Origin: a virus
Reading direction: 5' to 3' (one strand)
IMG/VR virus record: IMGVR_UViG_3300020410_000948
Coordinates: 29,807-93,806 of that record
DNA length: 64,000 bases
This document shows positions 1 through 8,165 of this stretch, one piece after another. The translations under genes and the position numbers were made by a program. The notes under the pieces were generated by a model, which searched no databases, was not told the origin of the DNA, and saw only the letters and a program-made list of their open reading frames with translations. Position 1 is the stretch's first letter. Each line of letters opens with the position of its first letter.

Positions 1-2
1 TG

Positions 3-278
3 CCTAATGGGTCGGCTAGCCTTGAGAGTTTTAGGTTCTTTGAGGCTGCAATGGCGGGTTGCGTAATAGTTAGTCAGCAAATGCCGGTTGTCCCGATGTA
101 CAATGTGGCTCCAACAATTACTGTAGATAATAATTGGACTAACCTTCCAGATGTTATAGATATGATTTTAGATAACAGGGAGGAGATGGAGTATTACTCA
201 CACGCAAGTAAAGTATGGTACGAATACTTCTGCTCTCCAGAAGGTCTAGCCGGCTACATGAAGAAAAGGCTGGTTTGA
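3..278 (+). CDS. Exostosin-like glycosyltransferase, C-terminal fragment (cut by window edge)
   Basis: The reading frame is open from the first bases of the window, so this is the C-terminal part (about 91 residues) of a longer protein. A start at base 51 would be artificial. The stretch ESFRFFEAAMAGCVIVS matches the 'E-x-x-R-x-x-E-A-x-x-x-G-C-V-P-V' signature near the C-terminus of exostosin/GT47-type and related glycosyltransferases, where the glutamates bind the nucleotide sugar. The next gene carries the same signature and follows four bases later. The two are probably co-transcribed glycosyltransferases of one glycan cassette. The family call rests on this single motif; donor and acceptor are unknown. 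Confidence 0.6.
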   Translation, partial: PNGSASLESFRFFEAAMAGCVIVSQQMPVVPMYNVAPTITVDNNWTNLPDVIDMILDNREEMEYYSHASKVWYEYFCSPEGLAGYMKKRLV

Positions 279-282
279 CTAT

Positions 283-1047
283 ATGGATTTTGTTGACGGA
301 GAAAGATTCCAGTCAATCTGTGACTTTGAACTTGGTCAAGAAATGCCTAAAAAATCGCAGTTGGTAATGTATGCGCCCTCGGAAAATTATCTAGAGGCGC
401 TAGTGTTCATTAAACAAAACACTGATACACAATTCAAGCTTGTAACACATAATGGCGATATCGAAATTTATTTAGATGACAGGGTTCTGCCTGATAACCT
501 TATACACTGGTATGCACAAAACCTGTGTACCAAATCGAATAAGATGTCTTCGCTTCCTATAGCGATGGAGAATACCCACTGGCATCCAACAAAGCGCCCA
601 GCAATGCTCTCTATAGAAAAGCAATCCGAAAGGTTTCTTAAGCCGTTCACTCAATTTAATCCCCGCACACATCCATCTAGGTTGGATCTAGTAAGATTGA
701 TACAGCAAGGAGAAATTGATGTTGATTTTGCTCCTTCAATTAATGGGACGGGGTTTGATCAATATGTATACAATCTATCTAAATACGCATTTTGTATTTG
801 CCCGAGGGGTAACGGCATTGATACTCATAGGATATGGGAAGCCTTACATATGGGCTGTGTGCCAATAGTAAAGAGGCATGTTACGCACGAATGTTTGTTA
901 GATTTGCCGGTCTTGTTCGTAGATGACTGGAGAGAAATAACTCATGAAAAGCTTGTGCAATTTATTGAACAAATACCCAACAATATATATAACATGCAGA
1001 AACTTTCTTTTTCCTACTGGGAGAATCTGATAAAAAATGACATCTAA
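283..1047 (+). CDS. Exostosin-like (GT47-type) glycosyltransferase
   Basis: A 254-residue protein. The C-terminal half has the exostosin-type donor-binding signature: FCICPRGNGIDTHRIWEALH followed by MGCVPIV (roughly residues 168-195), with the expected Pro-Arg-Gly, Arg and Glu positions. The N-terminal half is poorly conserved, as is usual in phage members. It should transfer a sugar from a nucleotide donor; the linkage cannot be predicted. It starts just after the preceding glycosyltransferase and overlaps the next gene by 11 bases, so it belongs to the plus-strand cassette. No signal peptide or membrane segment is seen, so it is probably cytoplasmic. Confidence 0.72.
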   Translation: MDFVDGERFQSICDFELGQEMPKKSQLVMYAPSENYLEALVFIKQNTDTQFKLVTHNGDIEIYLDDRVLPDNLIHWYAQNLCTKSNKMSSLPIAMENTHWHPTKRPAMLSIEKQSERFLKPFTQFNPRTHPSRLDLVRLIQQGEIDVDFAPSINGTGFDQYVYNLSKYAFCICPRGNGIDTHRIWEALHMGCVPIVKRHVTHECLLDLPVLFVDDWREITHEKLVQFIEQIPNNIYNMQKLSFSYWENLIKNDI

Positions 1048-1927
1048 GTTGAGAATTAAATTTGATAACTTTTGGGGTGGGTTTCCCCTGTATGACAATA
1101 TAATAACAGTAGCTCTAAGTCTAAAACACGATGTAGAGATTGTTCAGCATGACCCAGATATTTTAGTGCATCAAGGCCAAACTTCCCACAAGCATGATGG
1201 CGCAATTACAATAGCTTGGTTTATAGAGTCTATGAATAGAATAGGGGAACCTGACTATAGTAAATGTGACTATTCTTTTAACAGTTGTAATCTTGATGAT
1301 GAGAGAAACTATAGGATTCCCTTTTGGTCTACACAAATAAACTGGAATGGGGCTCCTGCGCATGACCTTAATCGAGGACCAACATACTATATATCAATAG
1401 ACGAGTTATCTAATAGGCAGATAGCTAATAGAGACAGGTTGTGTTGCTCAGTAGCGTCTGGAACGCTTGGTAGGAGAGCAGAGTTTTATCCTTACATATC
1501 CTCAAGAATGGATGTAGCACATGGAGGAGACTTCCTAAGAAATACAACAGAGATGATTGAAAAGCCGGGAAACAGTGACTACTTAGAGAAGATAGAGTTT
1601 ATTTCTAAATTTAAATCGAACCTATGTTTTGAGAACGATGACAGACAAGGATACGTATGTGAGAAGATACTACATGCTTTTTATGCTGGTTGTCTGCCCA
1701 TATACTGGGGACCAGCAAATGTAGGTGAAGACTTCAATAAGAAAGCGTTTATTGATGTTAGTGATTTTGAGTCTAGCGAAGAGGCTGTTAATTATATACA
1801 CGATGTGCTTTTAAACGATACAAAATTATTAGAATATCTAGAGCAACCAGTATTTGAAAATGGACAGGTGCCATATCACTCAACACCGGAGTCACTATTA
1901 GAGTTCTTAGAGAAAAAGGGTATATAA
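1037..1927 (+). CDS. GT10 alpha-1,3-fucosyltransferase-like glycosyltransferase
   Basis: A 296-residue protein with the hallmark C-terminal motif of family GT10: residues near 195-235 read FKSNLCFEND, then GYVCEKILHAFYAGCLPIYWG. The family consensus is F-x-x-x-F-E-N-S ... Y-V-T-E-K ... A-G-x-V-P-V-x-W-G. These residues bind GDP-fucose in characterised bacterial fucosyltransferases. A GDP-mannose 4,6-dehydratase, the first step to GDP-fucose, lies in the same cassette, which supports a 6-deoxyhexose donor. The second enzyme of GDP-fucose synthesis (Fcl/WcaG) is not in the window, so it would come from the host, or the donor is another GDP-6-deoxy sugar. It overlaps both neighbours. Confidence 0.82.
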   Translation: MTSKLRIKFDNFWGGFPLYDNIITVALSLKHDVEIVQHDPDILVHQGQTSHKHDGAITIAWFIESMNRIGEPDYSKCDYSFNSCNLDDERNYRIPFWSTQINWNGAPAHDLNRGPTYYISIDELSNRQIANRDRLCCSVASGTLGRRAEFYPYISSRMDVAHGGDFLRNTTEMIEKPGNSDYLEKIEFISKFKSNLCFENDDRQGYVCEKILHAFYAGCLPIYWGPANVGEDFNKKAFIDVSDFESSEEAVNYIHDVLLNDTKLLEYLEQPVFENGQVPYHSTPESLLEFLEKKGI

Positions 1928-2502
1928 TGGCTGGAGAATTTTCTTACAACCGCAAAAAGTATTTTTTTCTTCATATCCCGAAGACTGGCGGTAAGATGTG
2001 GGAGCATGTATTTAGCGGTATTGGGCTGACTTCTGGACATGGTTTCGTAGAATCTAAACCAGAAGGATATTCATTTACTGTAATAAGAAACCCATTTGAT
2101 AGATTGGTCAGCTGTTTCTATTACCTCAAGGCTGGCGGGTGCTGGTCGGGTGACGCAAATGATGCGTTAAAGTATGATATTACAAACAATACTTTTGAAG
2201 ACTGGCTCAAGCTAGCTAGCAAAAACCCTCAGCACTATCTAGAACAGCAACACGTTATGCCTATGATGCGTAGGATTGGCAGAAAAGAACACTTCGATCA
2301 TATTGGATTGTTTGAAAATTTAGAACGGGAAACTAGAGATCTATATTCTATTATATATGGCCATAAAATTGATGAAGTGCCTGTGATTAACAAAAGCACC
2401 CATCGTCACTTTGAAGATTGTTACACCGAAGAAACAAAAGCTATAGTTTCAGAGCTATACAAGGATGATATAAAACTATATGAGGAGCTATTAAATGCAT
2501 AA
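1927..2502 (+). CDS. Sulfotransferase, PAPS-dependent
   Basis: A 191-residue protein with both nucleotide-binding signatures of the sulfotransferase superfamily. Near the N-terminus HIPKTGG is the 5'-phosphosulfate loop, with the strand YFFLHIPK before it. FTVIRNPFDRLVSCFYYLK is the 3'-phosphate-binding motif (R-x-P-x-x-x-x-x-S). It should transfer sulfate from PAPS, which the host must supply, to a carbohydrate hydroxyl. The start codon overlaps the stop of the fucosyltransferase gene at base 1927, indicating translational coupling. With the second sulfotransferase two genes on, it implies a sulfated glycan product. This is closest in style to the Sulfotransfer_2 branch. Confidence 0.85.
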   Translation: MAGEFSYNRKKYFFLHIPKTGGKMWEHVFSGIGLTSGHGFVESKPEGYSFTVIRNPFDRLVSCFYYLKAGGCWSGDANDALKYDITNNTFEDWLKLASKNPQHYLEQQHVMPMMRRIGRKEHFDHIGLFENLERETRDLYSIIYGHKIDEVPVINKSTHRHFEDCYTEETKAIVSELYKDDIKLYEELLNA

Positions 2503-2902
2503 GATATATAAAGACGAGAAGCTTTACCACTGCTACTTCAACGCCGACGAATACCAAGAGGGTAGGTTTGATGCTACCGACGCTGGAGAATATTTGCAGT
2601 GCGCTATTATAAATATGGATGACGGCAAGAAGTTTGATCCGCATGTCCATATCCCCTGTGAAAGAACAACTGACACAACTCAAGAGGCATGGGTTGTGCT
2701 TAAGGGCAAGATAAAAATAACATATTATGACGAAGATAAAAATCAAATGGATGAACCGGCTATAGTCTCTGCCGGAGGGTGTACTATAAGTTTTTGGGGT
2801 GGCCATAAATATGAATGCCTAGAAGACGGAACTGTAGTCTATGAATTTAAGACTGGTCCATACTTTGGTAAAGATGCGGATAAGGTGGTATTTGATGCGT
2901 AA
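2495..2902 (+). CDS. Cupin-fold protein of a glycan cassette
   Basis: A 135-residue single-domain protein with cupin character: a histidine pair in FDPHVHIP, then TQEAWVVLKGKIKITYYD (the E...G spacing of cupin motif 1), and a later GGHKYECLEDGTVVYEFKTG resembling motif 2. Small cupins in nucleotide-sugar clusters are often sugar 3,4-ketoisomerases or epimerases of the WxcM/FdtA/RmlC types. That would fit downstream of a 4,6-dehydratase, whose product is a 4-keto-6-deoxy sugar. Catalytic residues of those enzymes cannot be assigned with certainty, so the specific reaction is inference. It overlaps both flanking sulfotransferase genes by 8 bases. Confidence 0.6.
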   Translation: MHKIYKDEKLYHCYFNADEYQEGRFDATDAGEYLQCAIINMDDGKKFDPHVHIPCERTTDTTQEAWVVLKGKIKITYYDEDKNQMDEPAIVSAGGCTISFWGGHKYECLEDGTVVYEFKTGPYFGKDADKVVFDA

Positions 2903-3539
2903 TATTGTACAATATAGTCTGCCTCGAACAGGCTCTACACTTATCTGTAGGGTGTTAGATAGTCTGTTCCCTGAAGAGCTGGAAAACCTTGCACAACATC
3001 CTCCGCTCCATTATAACTCCCGTGACGCTTTGATTGTGAGCTCCTGTAGGTATCCGCTGGATGTTCTGGTATCGTATGCTAGAGTACACCACTGTGAACA
3101 AGGTTATGAGCTCGGTGGGATTGATGAGGATTTACTTGCACATCATGCAAAAAGGATAAAAACACTATATCAATGGTATTTTAAAGACTTAGACCATCAT
3201 AGGGGTCACATTCTACAAATCAAATATGAAAAATTTTGGAACAACTATGATTATATTTTCGATAACCTTGAGACCTTTTTTTCAATAGAGATTGATGATA
3301 ATAAAAGACATGATATAACACAAGAATGTGGAATAGAAAACTCCAGAAAGATACAGGCAGAATTGGTTGGTGAAGAAGGAACAGAGGACTTTGGTTGTGT
3401 TGATCAAAAGACATCTCTGCACGGCAACCATATATTTGCGCCAGAGCCATTTGGCTACAAAAAAGTTTTAACACGCACGCAAACAGCTTCTATGAAAATG
3501 TTTTTAAAGGACGCTATTAAAGAATGGGAAAAAATATGA
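2895..3539 (+). CDS. Second sulfotransferase-like protein
   Basis: A 214-residue protein. The start at 2895 is chosen because it overlaps the upstream stop in the usual short way and places the P-loop next to the N-terminus; a longer frame from 2841 would read through the cupin gene. YSLPRTGSTLICRVL is the 5'-phosphosulfate loop (P-R-T-G-S-T) and SSCRYPLDVLVSYAR the 3'-phosphate-binding region. The protein is not closely similar to the sulfotransferase at 1927, so the two probably modify different positions or acceptors. The expected activity is transfer of sulfate from PAPS to a sugar hydroxyl. Confidence 0.72.
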   Translation: MRNIVQYSLPRTGSTLICRVLDSLFPEELENLAQHPPLHYNSRDALIVSSCRYPLDVLVSYARVHHCEQGYELGGIDEDLLAHHAKRIKTLYQWYFKDLDHHRGHILQIKYEKFWNNYDYIFDNLETFFSIEIDDNKRHDITQECGIENSRKIQAELVGEEGTEDFGCVDQKTSLHGNHIFAPEPFGYKKVLTRTQTASMKMFLKDAIKEWEKI

Positions 3540-4087
3540 GGCTTCACTTAGGATGTGGATGGAGAAATTTTGGAGGTGACTGGATTCATGTTGATGGTGG
3601 TGATTATGAACACTTAGACCACAATGATATTACTAAGCTTCCATACGAAGATGAAACAGTTGATTTAATATATGCCTCTCATGTGTTGGAGTACTTCGAT
3701 AGAGAAGAAGCTGTTGACATTCTTACTGAATGGACGAGAGTATTGAAAAAGGGTGGAGTATTAAGAATAGCTGTGCCAGATTTTGAGTCTATGGCTATTA
3801 TGTATGTAATGGGCAAGAATACTCTTGATAATACAAAATTAAGTAACTTTCTCGGCCCGCTTTACGGTAAGATGCAGATGGGTGATGATATTATTTATCA
3901 CAAAACAGTCTATGACTTTGAAGAGCTATCAACGCTTTTATCATCTGCAGGAATACAAAACATTGCTAGATATGATTGGAGAGATACGGAGCATCATAAC
4001 TTCGATGACCACTCTCAAGCCTATATCCCGCATATGGATAAAGACAATGGAACACTAATTAGTTTGAATATAGAGGGAACAAAATGA
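3536..4087 (+). CDS. Class I SAM-dependent methyltransferase
   Basis: A 183-residue protein starting MRLHLGCGWRNFGGDW, where LHLGCG is methyltransferase motif I for S-adenosylmethionine binding. Later DLIYASHVLEYFDREEA and RVLKKGGVLRIAVPDFE match the post-I and motif III strands of the Methyltransf_11 fold. The start at 3536 sits in an ATGA overlap with the upstream sulfotransferase; an in-frame ATG at 3524 is possible but less economical. In this cassette it most likely O- or N-methylates a sugar or a sugar precursor. It resembles small methyltransferases often found next to glycosyltransferases in phages. The acceptor is unknown. Confidence 0.75.
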   Translation: MRLHLGCGWRNFGGDWIHVDGGDYEHLDHNDITKLPYEDETVDLIYASHVLEYFDREEAVDILTEWTRVLKKGGVLRIAVPDFESMAIMYVMGKNTLDNTKLSNFLGPLYGKMQMGDDIIYHKTVYDFEELSTLLSSAGIQNIARYDWRDTEHHNFDDHSQAYIPHMDKDNGTLISLNIEGTK

Positions 4088-4668
4088 GATTAGAGAAATG
4101 GGAAGGCGTACATATAGATACGGTTTATAATGATGTAGTTACTAAGATAGCGCCTAAAGGCAAGGTTCTAGGCGTTGGAGATAGTGCATTTCCTCATGCT
4201 GTTCTAAACATGCAATATTTTCATGACAATCCAGTAGAAGAAGGCGTTGCGGTTAATACTAACGAAAAGGATTTAGGACATCTAAATGGGTTTGATGTTA
4301 TACTATGTAACGGCAATGATATCTGCTATGAAGACAATTACTTTGACTTTGTATACACTGTGATGATGCTTGAGCATGATCCTAAGTTCTGGCTGTCAGT
4401 ACAAGAGATGCACAGAGTTTTGAAGCCCGGATGCCCTTTAATGATAGCTATTCCCGGATTTGTAGGAGAGCCAGAGTACGCTGTTGTAGACAATAGAGAC
4501 CATTGGGGACATGGCACTAGTTGTTATGAGAACCATACCGACTGTGACTGCTATAGATTTAGTCCCGATTTCTTTAAGTTTTTCGCGCTCAAAGACTTCG
4601 ATGATGCTGTCGTGTATCACAGTATGTTTCCTCCAAGACTTATAGGAGTTGGATATAAACCTAAATGA
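4084..4668 (+). CDS. Class I SAM-dependent methyltransferase, second copy in cassette
   Basis: A 194-residue protein, ATGA-coupled to the methyltransferase before it. Motif I is degenerate (KGKVLGVGDSAFPH instead of a clear G-x-G-x-G). The motif-II and motif-III region, NYFDFVYTVMMLEHDPKFW followed by MHRVLKPGCPLMIAIPGF, is typical of Methyltransf_11. It shows little direct similarity to its neighbour, so this is not a recent duplication. The region GHGTSCYENHTDCDCYRFSP is rich in Cys and His. Sugar methylation is the likely role, inferred from context. Confidence 0.65.
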   Translation: MRLEKWEGVHIDTVYNDVVTKIAPKGKVLGVGDSAFPHAVLNMQYFHDNPVEEGVAVNTNEKDLGHLNGFDVILCNGNDICYEDNYFDFVYTVMMLEHDPKFWLSVQEMHRVLKPGCPLMIAIPGFVGEPEYAVVDNRDHWGHGTSCYENHTDCDCYRFSPDFFKFFALKDFDDAVVYHSMFPPRLIGVGYKPK

Positions 4669-5270
4669 GCACAATACCTGATGTAAAACTACTTGAACAG
4701 AAAGTGGCTAAATTTTTTGGCGCTCCTTATGGAGTAGCTGTAGATTGCTGCACTCATGGCGTTGAGTTATGTTTGAGATACGTAAAAGCCAAGCAAGTAG
4801 AATCTCCCCATAGAACTTATCCTTCTATTCCATTCTTGGCTCGTAAACTAAATATCCCTTTGGTTTGGAGAGAAGAAGACTGGCAAGATTATTACCAAGC
4901 AGGCGTGGGCGAATCAGGAGAAGTGGTTTATGACGCTGCGGTTCTATGGAAAGAGAATAGCTATATACCAGACAGCTTCATGTCACTGAGTTTTCAGTTT
5001 CAAAAACATCTAAGTCTCGGTCGTGGAGGTATGATACTTACCGACAATGAAGAAGCAGCAAAACAACTAAGAAGAATGGTTCACGACGGAAGAAAACCTT
5101 TTATTCCTTGGCGCGAGCAGAACATAGACTGTGAAGGATACCATTACTATATGACGCCAGAAACAGCTGCTTTAGGTCTACAAAAACTTCCTGAAGCAAT
5201 TAATAGAGAACCTAGACAGTGGGTCATTGAAGACTGGCCCGACTTAAGAAACATGGAGATTTTTAAATGA
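4665..5270 (+). CDS. Short DegT/DnrJ/EryC1-type PLP aminotransferase-like protein
   Basis: A 201-residue protein, much shorter than usual family members (about 370). Recognisable elements are an N-terminal FFGAPYGVAVDCCTHGVELC (the cofactor-phosphate segment normally reading 'G-T-x-A-L'), VVYDAAVLW (equivalent to the conserved Asp-Ala), and LSFQFQKHLSLGRGGMILTD, where the Lys of F-Q-K aligns with the PLP-binding lysine of the 'S-F-x-x-x-K-x-L-x-x-G-x-G-G' motif. The C-terminal small domain is largely missing. If active it would put an amino group on a 4-keto-6-deoxy sugar made by the Gmd encoded next. With Gmd this would be a GDP-perosamine-type route, but the truncation makes activity uncertain. 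Confidence 0.65.
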   Translation: MSTIPDVKLLEQKVAKFFGAPYGVAVDCCTHGVELCLRYVKAKQVESPHRTYPSIPFLARKLNIPLVWREEDWQDYYQAGVGESGEVVYDAAVLWKENSYIPDSFMSLSFQFQKHLSLGRGGMILTDNEEAAKQLRRMVHDGRKPFIPWREQNIDCEGYHYYMTPETAALGLQKLPEAINREPRQWVIEDWPDLRNMEIFK

Positions 5271-6241
5271 GAAAAGTTGCATTAATAACAGGTATTTCTG
5301 GACAAGATGGAAGTTACCTTGCGGAACACCTGTTAAATCAAGACTATAAAGTTTATGGAATTATCCGTAGGCAATCCGTAGCAGAAAACCAAGAGTCTAG
5401 GATAGATCATATTATAGATCATGTAGAAACCCGCTATGGAGATCTGATGGACTGGTGTTCGTTGGAAAGAGTTGTTAGGGAATGTAATCCCACTCATATT
5501 TTTAATTTAGGAGCGATGAGCCACGTTAGAGTTAGTTCCGACGTACCATCCTTTACTATTAAAACCAACGCAGAAGGTGTTCTAAACTTATTAGAAGTCT
5601 ACAAAAATTATTGTCCCGAAGCTAAATTTTATCAAGCAAGCTCGTCTGAGATGTTTGGGAACAGCGTCGATGATGATGGATTCCAAAGAGAGACGACGCC
5701 AATGACTCCTGTCAGCCCTTATGGTTGCTCAAAGCTTATGGGGTATTCCTTAGTTAGGCATTATCGACACGCTTATGGTCTGCATGCTAGTAATGGTATA
5801 TTATTTAATCACGAGTCTCCACGAAGAGGCTCTAACTTTGTTACAAATAAAGTTGTAAAGACAGCGGTAGAGATTTCTTTAGGTATGAGAGATAAACTCT
5901 TCTTAGGCAATATGGATTCTTACAGGGATTGGGGACATTCCAAAGACTACACAAGAGCTATGATTGATATTATTAATCATGACACTGCTGATGATTTTGT
6001 AGTGGCTACAGGAGAAACACACTCAGTACGAGAACTATGTGAGGTAGTGTTTAACTGCTTAGACATGGACTATAATGATTACGTTGAACAAGACCCTAGA
6101 TTTATGCGTCCAGAAGAATTGAAATACCTGAAAGGCGACCCAACAAAGACAAGAGAGACTTTCGGATGGAAGCCAGAATACACCTTCCAATCCATGATGG
6201 AAGAAATGGTTAGACATTGGCAAGACTTCTATAGCAAATAA
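5267..6241 (+). CDS. gmd: GDP-mannose 4,6-dehydratase (copy 1)
   Basis: A 324-residue short-chain dehydrogenase/reductase. ITGISGQDGSYLAEHLL is the NADP-binding G-x-x-G-x-x-G with the Gmd-specific Gln-Asp-Gly. IIRRQS binds the cofactor phosphate, QASSSEMFGN carries the catalytic Ser/Glu pair, and SPYGCSKLMGY is the Tyr-x-x-x-Lys. NFVTNKVV and MDSYRDWGHSKDY match GDP-mannose-binding segments. It converts GDP-mannose to GDP-4-keto-6-deoxymannose, the precursor of GDP-fucose, GDP-rhamnose and GDP-perosamine. It overlaps the aminotransferase gene by four bases, coupling the two steps. A divergent second Gmd is encoded at 58975-60021 on the other strand. Confidence 0.93.
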   Translation: MRKVALITGISGQDGSYLAEHLLNQDYKVYGIIRRQSVAENQESRIDHIIDHVETRYGDLMDWCSLERVVRECNPTHIFNLGAMSHVRVSSDVPSFTIKTNAEGVLNLLEVYKNYCPEAKFYQASSSEMFGNSVDDDGFQRETTPMTPVSPYGCSKLMGYSLVRHYRHAYGLHASNGILFNHESPRRGSNFVTNKVVKTAVEISLGMRDKLFLGNMDSYRDWGHSKDYTRAMIDIINHDTADDFVVATGETHSVRELCEVVFNCLDMDYNDYVEQDPRFMRPEELKYLKGDPTKTRETFGWKPEYTFQSMMEEMVRHWQDFYSK

Positions 6242-6242
6242 A

Positions 6243-6938
6243 ATGTATAAGACCTATGTAATGCACTATAGCCCTCTCTGTGAAAGGAGAGGGTTTATTC
6301 TCAATCAACTATCTTCTGCTGGAATTAGCCAATTCGAGTTAGTCACAGAATTCGATAGAGAAGATCTGACACATGAAGATCTTTCTAGATACAATGATGA
6401 CCCAGACTTTCACCGTCAGGTTTGTGAAATATCAAGACAGCCACATGGGTTTGCGGGACTGACGCCATACACATATCAAAAAATGACACTGGCGTCAATA
6501 TCTTTAAATCTAAAACACCTAGAATCTTTCAATAGGTTCATCAATCAAGAAGTAGAATTTGCATTATTTTTAGAAGATGACTGTAGTTTTTATGGGCATC
6601 CTTTCGATATAAATGATATAATTAATAGGGCACCGCATGATTGGGACGTAATATTACTAGGTGGAGCATTTGATCATGGGATCATAACTCCTTTAGCAGT
6701 ATATGGCGACATGGATAAGGGCTATATATTAGCCTCACATCCTGCCACTAACACTACATCATCAATAATTTATAATAAACAGAGTGCTAAAAAAATAGTT
6801 CCATATTTGGAAACCTTTTGTGTTCCTATTGATTGGCAGCTAAACTATGCTTTTCACGAAGCTAAATTAAAAGTGTACCATGTATATCCTTATATATGTG
6901 GTCAGGGTACATTTAGGAGTACAGCAAAAGATGAATAA
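6243..6938 (+). CDS. GT25-like glycosyltransferase (LPS-type)
   Basis: A 231-residue protein. The N-terminus MYKTYVMHYSPLCERRGFIL is the opening strand plus 'R' of the GT25 family. ASISLNLKHLESFNRF matches the conserved 'S-x-x-x-x-H' segment, and FALFLEDDCSFYG holds the family's Glu-Asp-Asp donor/metal-binding signature. WDVILLGG follows as expected. GT25 members add galactose or related sugars to lipopolysaccharide core or to proteins. It directly follows gmd with one base between the stop and the ATG, and closes the glycan cassette with the unknown protein after it. Confidence 0.72.
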   Translation: MYKTYVMHYSPLCERRGFILNQLSSAGISQFELVTEFDREDLTHEDLSRYNDDPDFHRQVCEISRQPHGFAGLTPYTYQKMTLASISLNLKHLESFNRFINQEVEFALFLEDDCSFYGHPFDINDIINRAPHDWDVILLGGAFDHGIITPLAVYGDMDKGYILASHPATNTTSSIIYNKQSAKKIVPYLETFCVPIDWQLNYAFHEAKLKVYHVYPYICGQGTFRSTAKDE

Positions 6939-7404
6939 ACAATCAAAGAACCTAGCGGTTTTAACAGAGGACTTGGGCTTGTCTCAGAGGTCTTTTTATC
7001 TCATAGATAACCTTAATAAGTTCTGTAGAGATAGGAGTGCTGCGGTGACTTGTTATACAACCTCAGTAATCCCTCCGGTTATGAAGGCTCTTTTTCCTTT
7101 TATGAATCAGTATTACTTCTCGTCTTTTAATGGTACTGCTATAGCTACCAGTATAGACACAGCTAAAGCACTGATTAAGACAAAGAACAATACTAAGAGA
7201 TTCCTTTACTTATGGGACTTAGAATGGATTAGAAAGCCTGTAGACTTTGATGATACCTGTTCTGTGTTGAGGAATCCAGATATTAATATAATTACTAGAA
7301 GTGAGTCTCATAAAAAAATGGTTGAAAACTATGCGAATACTACAGTGTGTGGTATAGTTGACGACTGGGATATGGCACAATTGGAGGAGTTGATATGGAA
7401 TTAG
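6931..7404 (+). CDS. Conserved-looking hypothetical protein in glycan cassette
   Basis: A 157-residue protein of unrecognised family. The start at 6931 is preferred because it overlaps the GT25 stop by eight bases, as elsewhere in this cassette; an upstream in-frame ATG at 6880 lies deep inside the previous gene. It has alternating short hydrophobic strands and helices (KNLAVLTED, RFLYLWDLEW, INIITRSESH, TTVCGIVDDW), resembling a single Rossmann-type half such as the N-terminal domain of a GT-B glycosyltransferase. That is a structural impression only; no catalytic motif is evident. Its 3' end overlaps the start of the endonuclease gene. Confidence 0.55.
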   Translation: MNKQSKNLAVLTEDLGLSQRSFYLIDNLNKFCRDRSAAVTCYTTSVIPPVMKALFPFMNQYYFSSFNGTAIATSIDTAKALIKTKNNTKRFLYLWDLEWIRKPVDFDDTCSVLRNPDINIITRSESHKKMVENYANTTVCGIVDDWDMAQLEELIWN

Positions 7405-8165
7405 AAAAGATTATCAATATGTATGTTGAGGATGGCATGAGCACCAAAGCTATTGCCGAAGAGTTTGGTACTTACCCTAATAAGATCCGACGAGCACTTG
7501 TTTCTTCCGGAGTTGAATTGCGTAGTAAAAGCGCAGCACAAAAGAAAGCCTTAGAAAATGGACGAGCCAAACATCCCACTAAAGGCAAGAAAAGAAGCGA
7601 GGAAGAGAAAGATAAGATCAGTGCTTCCCTAGAAAAGTCTTGGTCAAATGTAACCAAGAAAGAGCGCAGTAGAAGATCTCAAATGGCCAAAGATCAATGG
7701 GAGAATATGCCTGAAGCAGATAAGCTGGCACTAAGAAAGAAAGCCGCAGAAGCGTTATTGATGACAGTGAAGCATGGCTCCAACCCAGAAAAGCTACTGT
7801 ATGAAAAATTAACTGAGGCTGGCTATGAGGTTGAGCTTCATAAAAAAGATATGATTGAGGGTAAGAAGTACGAGATGGATCTGTATTTGCCTGAATTATC
7901 TACGGTTATAGAGGTCGATGGGCCTCAACATTTTAAGCCACTTTTTGGAGAAAAGGGGTTGCGAGAATATGTTAAACATGATATAATTAAGAACGGAATA
8001 CTCCTTAAAAGGGGTTATTGTGTAATTAGAGTGAAGTATTTGTGCAGCAACTATAGTCGTGCTGTCGGAAGAAGATTGTGGGAGCTTGTTGAGCCTGTTG
8101 TAAATAGGGTTAACAAAAAGTTTCCCACTAAGGAAAACAGGTTAATTGAATTGGAGATAACATAA
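7395..8165 (+). CDS. Vsr-like (EDxHD-type) homing endonuclease
   Basis: A 256-residue protein. Residues 1-45 form a helix-turn-helix (GMSTKAIAEEFGTYPNKIRR). Residues 50-110 are Lys/Arg-rich with a NUMOD3-like segment (KGKKRSEEEKDKIS), the usual DNA-contact module of phage homing enzymes. The C-terminal half has YEMDLYLPE, then VIEVDGPQHF, then VKHDIIKNGILLKRGYCVIRV. The E-x-D-G-x-x-H and following His-Asp fit the Vsr/DUF559 fold of EDxHD homing endonucleases, known from I-Bth0305I. The ribosome site GGAGGAG precedes the ATG. It sits between the glycan cassette and recombination-type genes and may promote spread of this segment. It could also be a repair-type nicking enzyme. Confidence 0.7.
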   Translation: MELEKIINMYVEDGMSTKAIAEEFGTYPNKIRRALVSSGVELRSKSAAQKKALENGRAKHPTKGKKRSEEEKDKISASLEKSWSNVTKKERSRRSQMAKDQWENMPEADKLALRKKAAEALLMTVKHGSNPEKLLYEKLTEAGYEVELHKKDMIEGKKYEMDLYLPELSTVIEVDGPQHFKPLFGEKGLREYVKHDIIKNGILLKRGYCVIRVKYLCSNYSRAVGRRLWELVEPVVNRVNKKFPTKENRLIELEIT

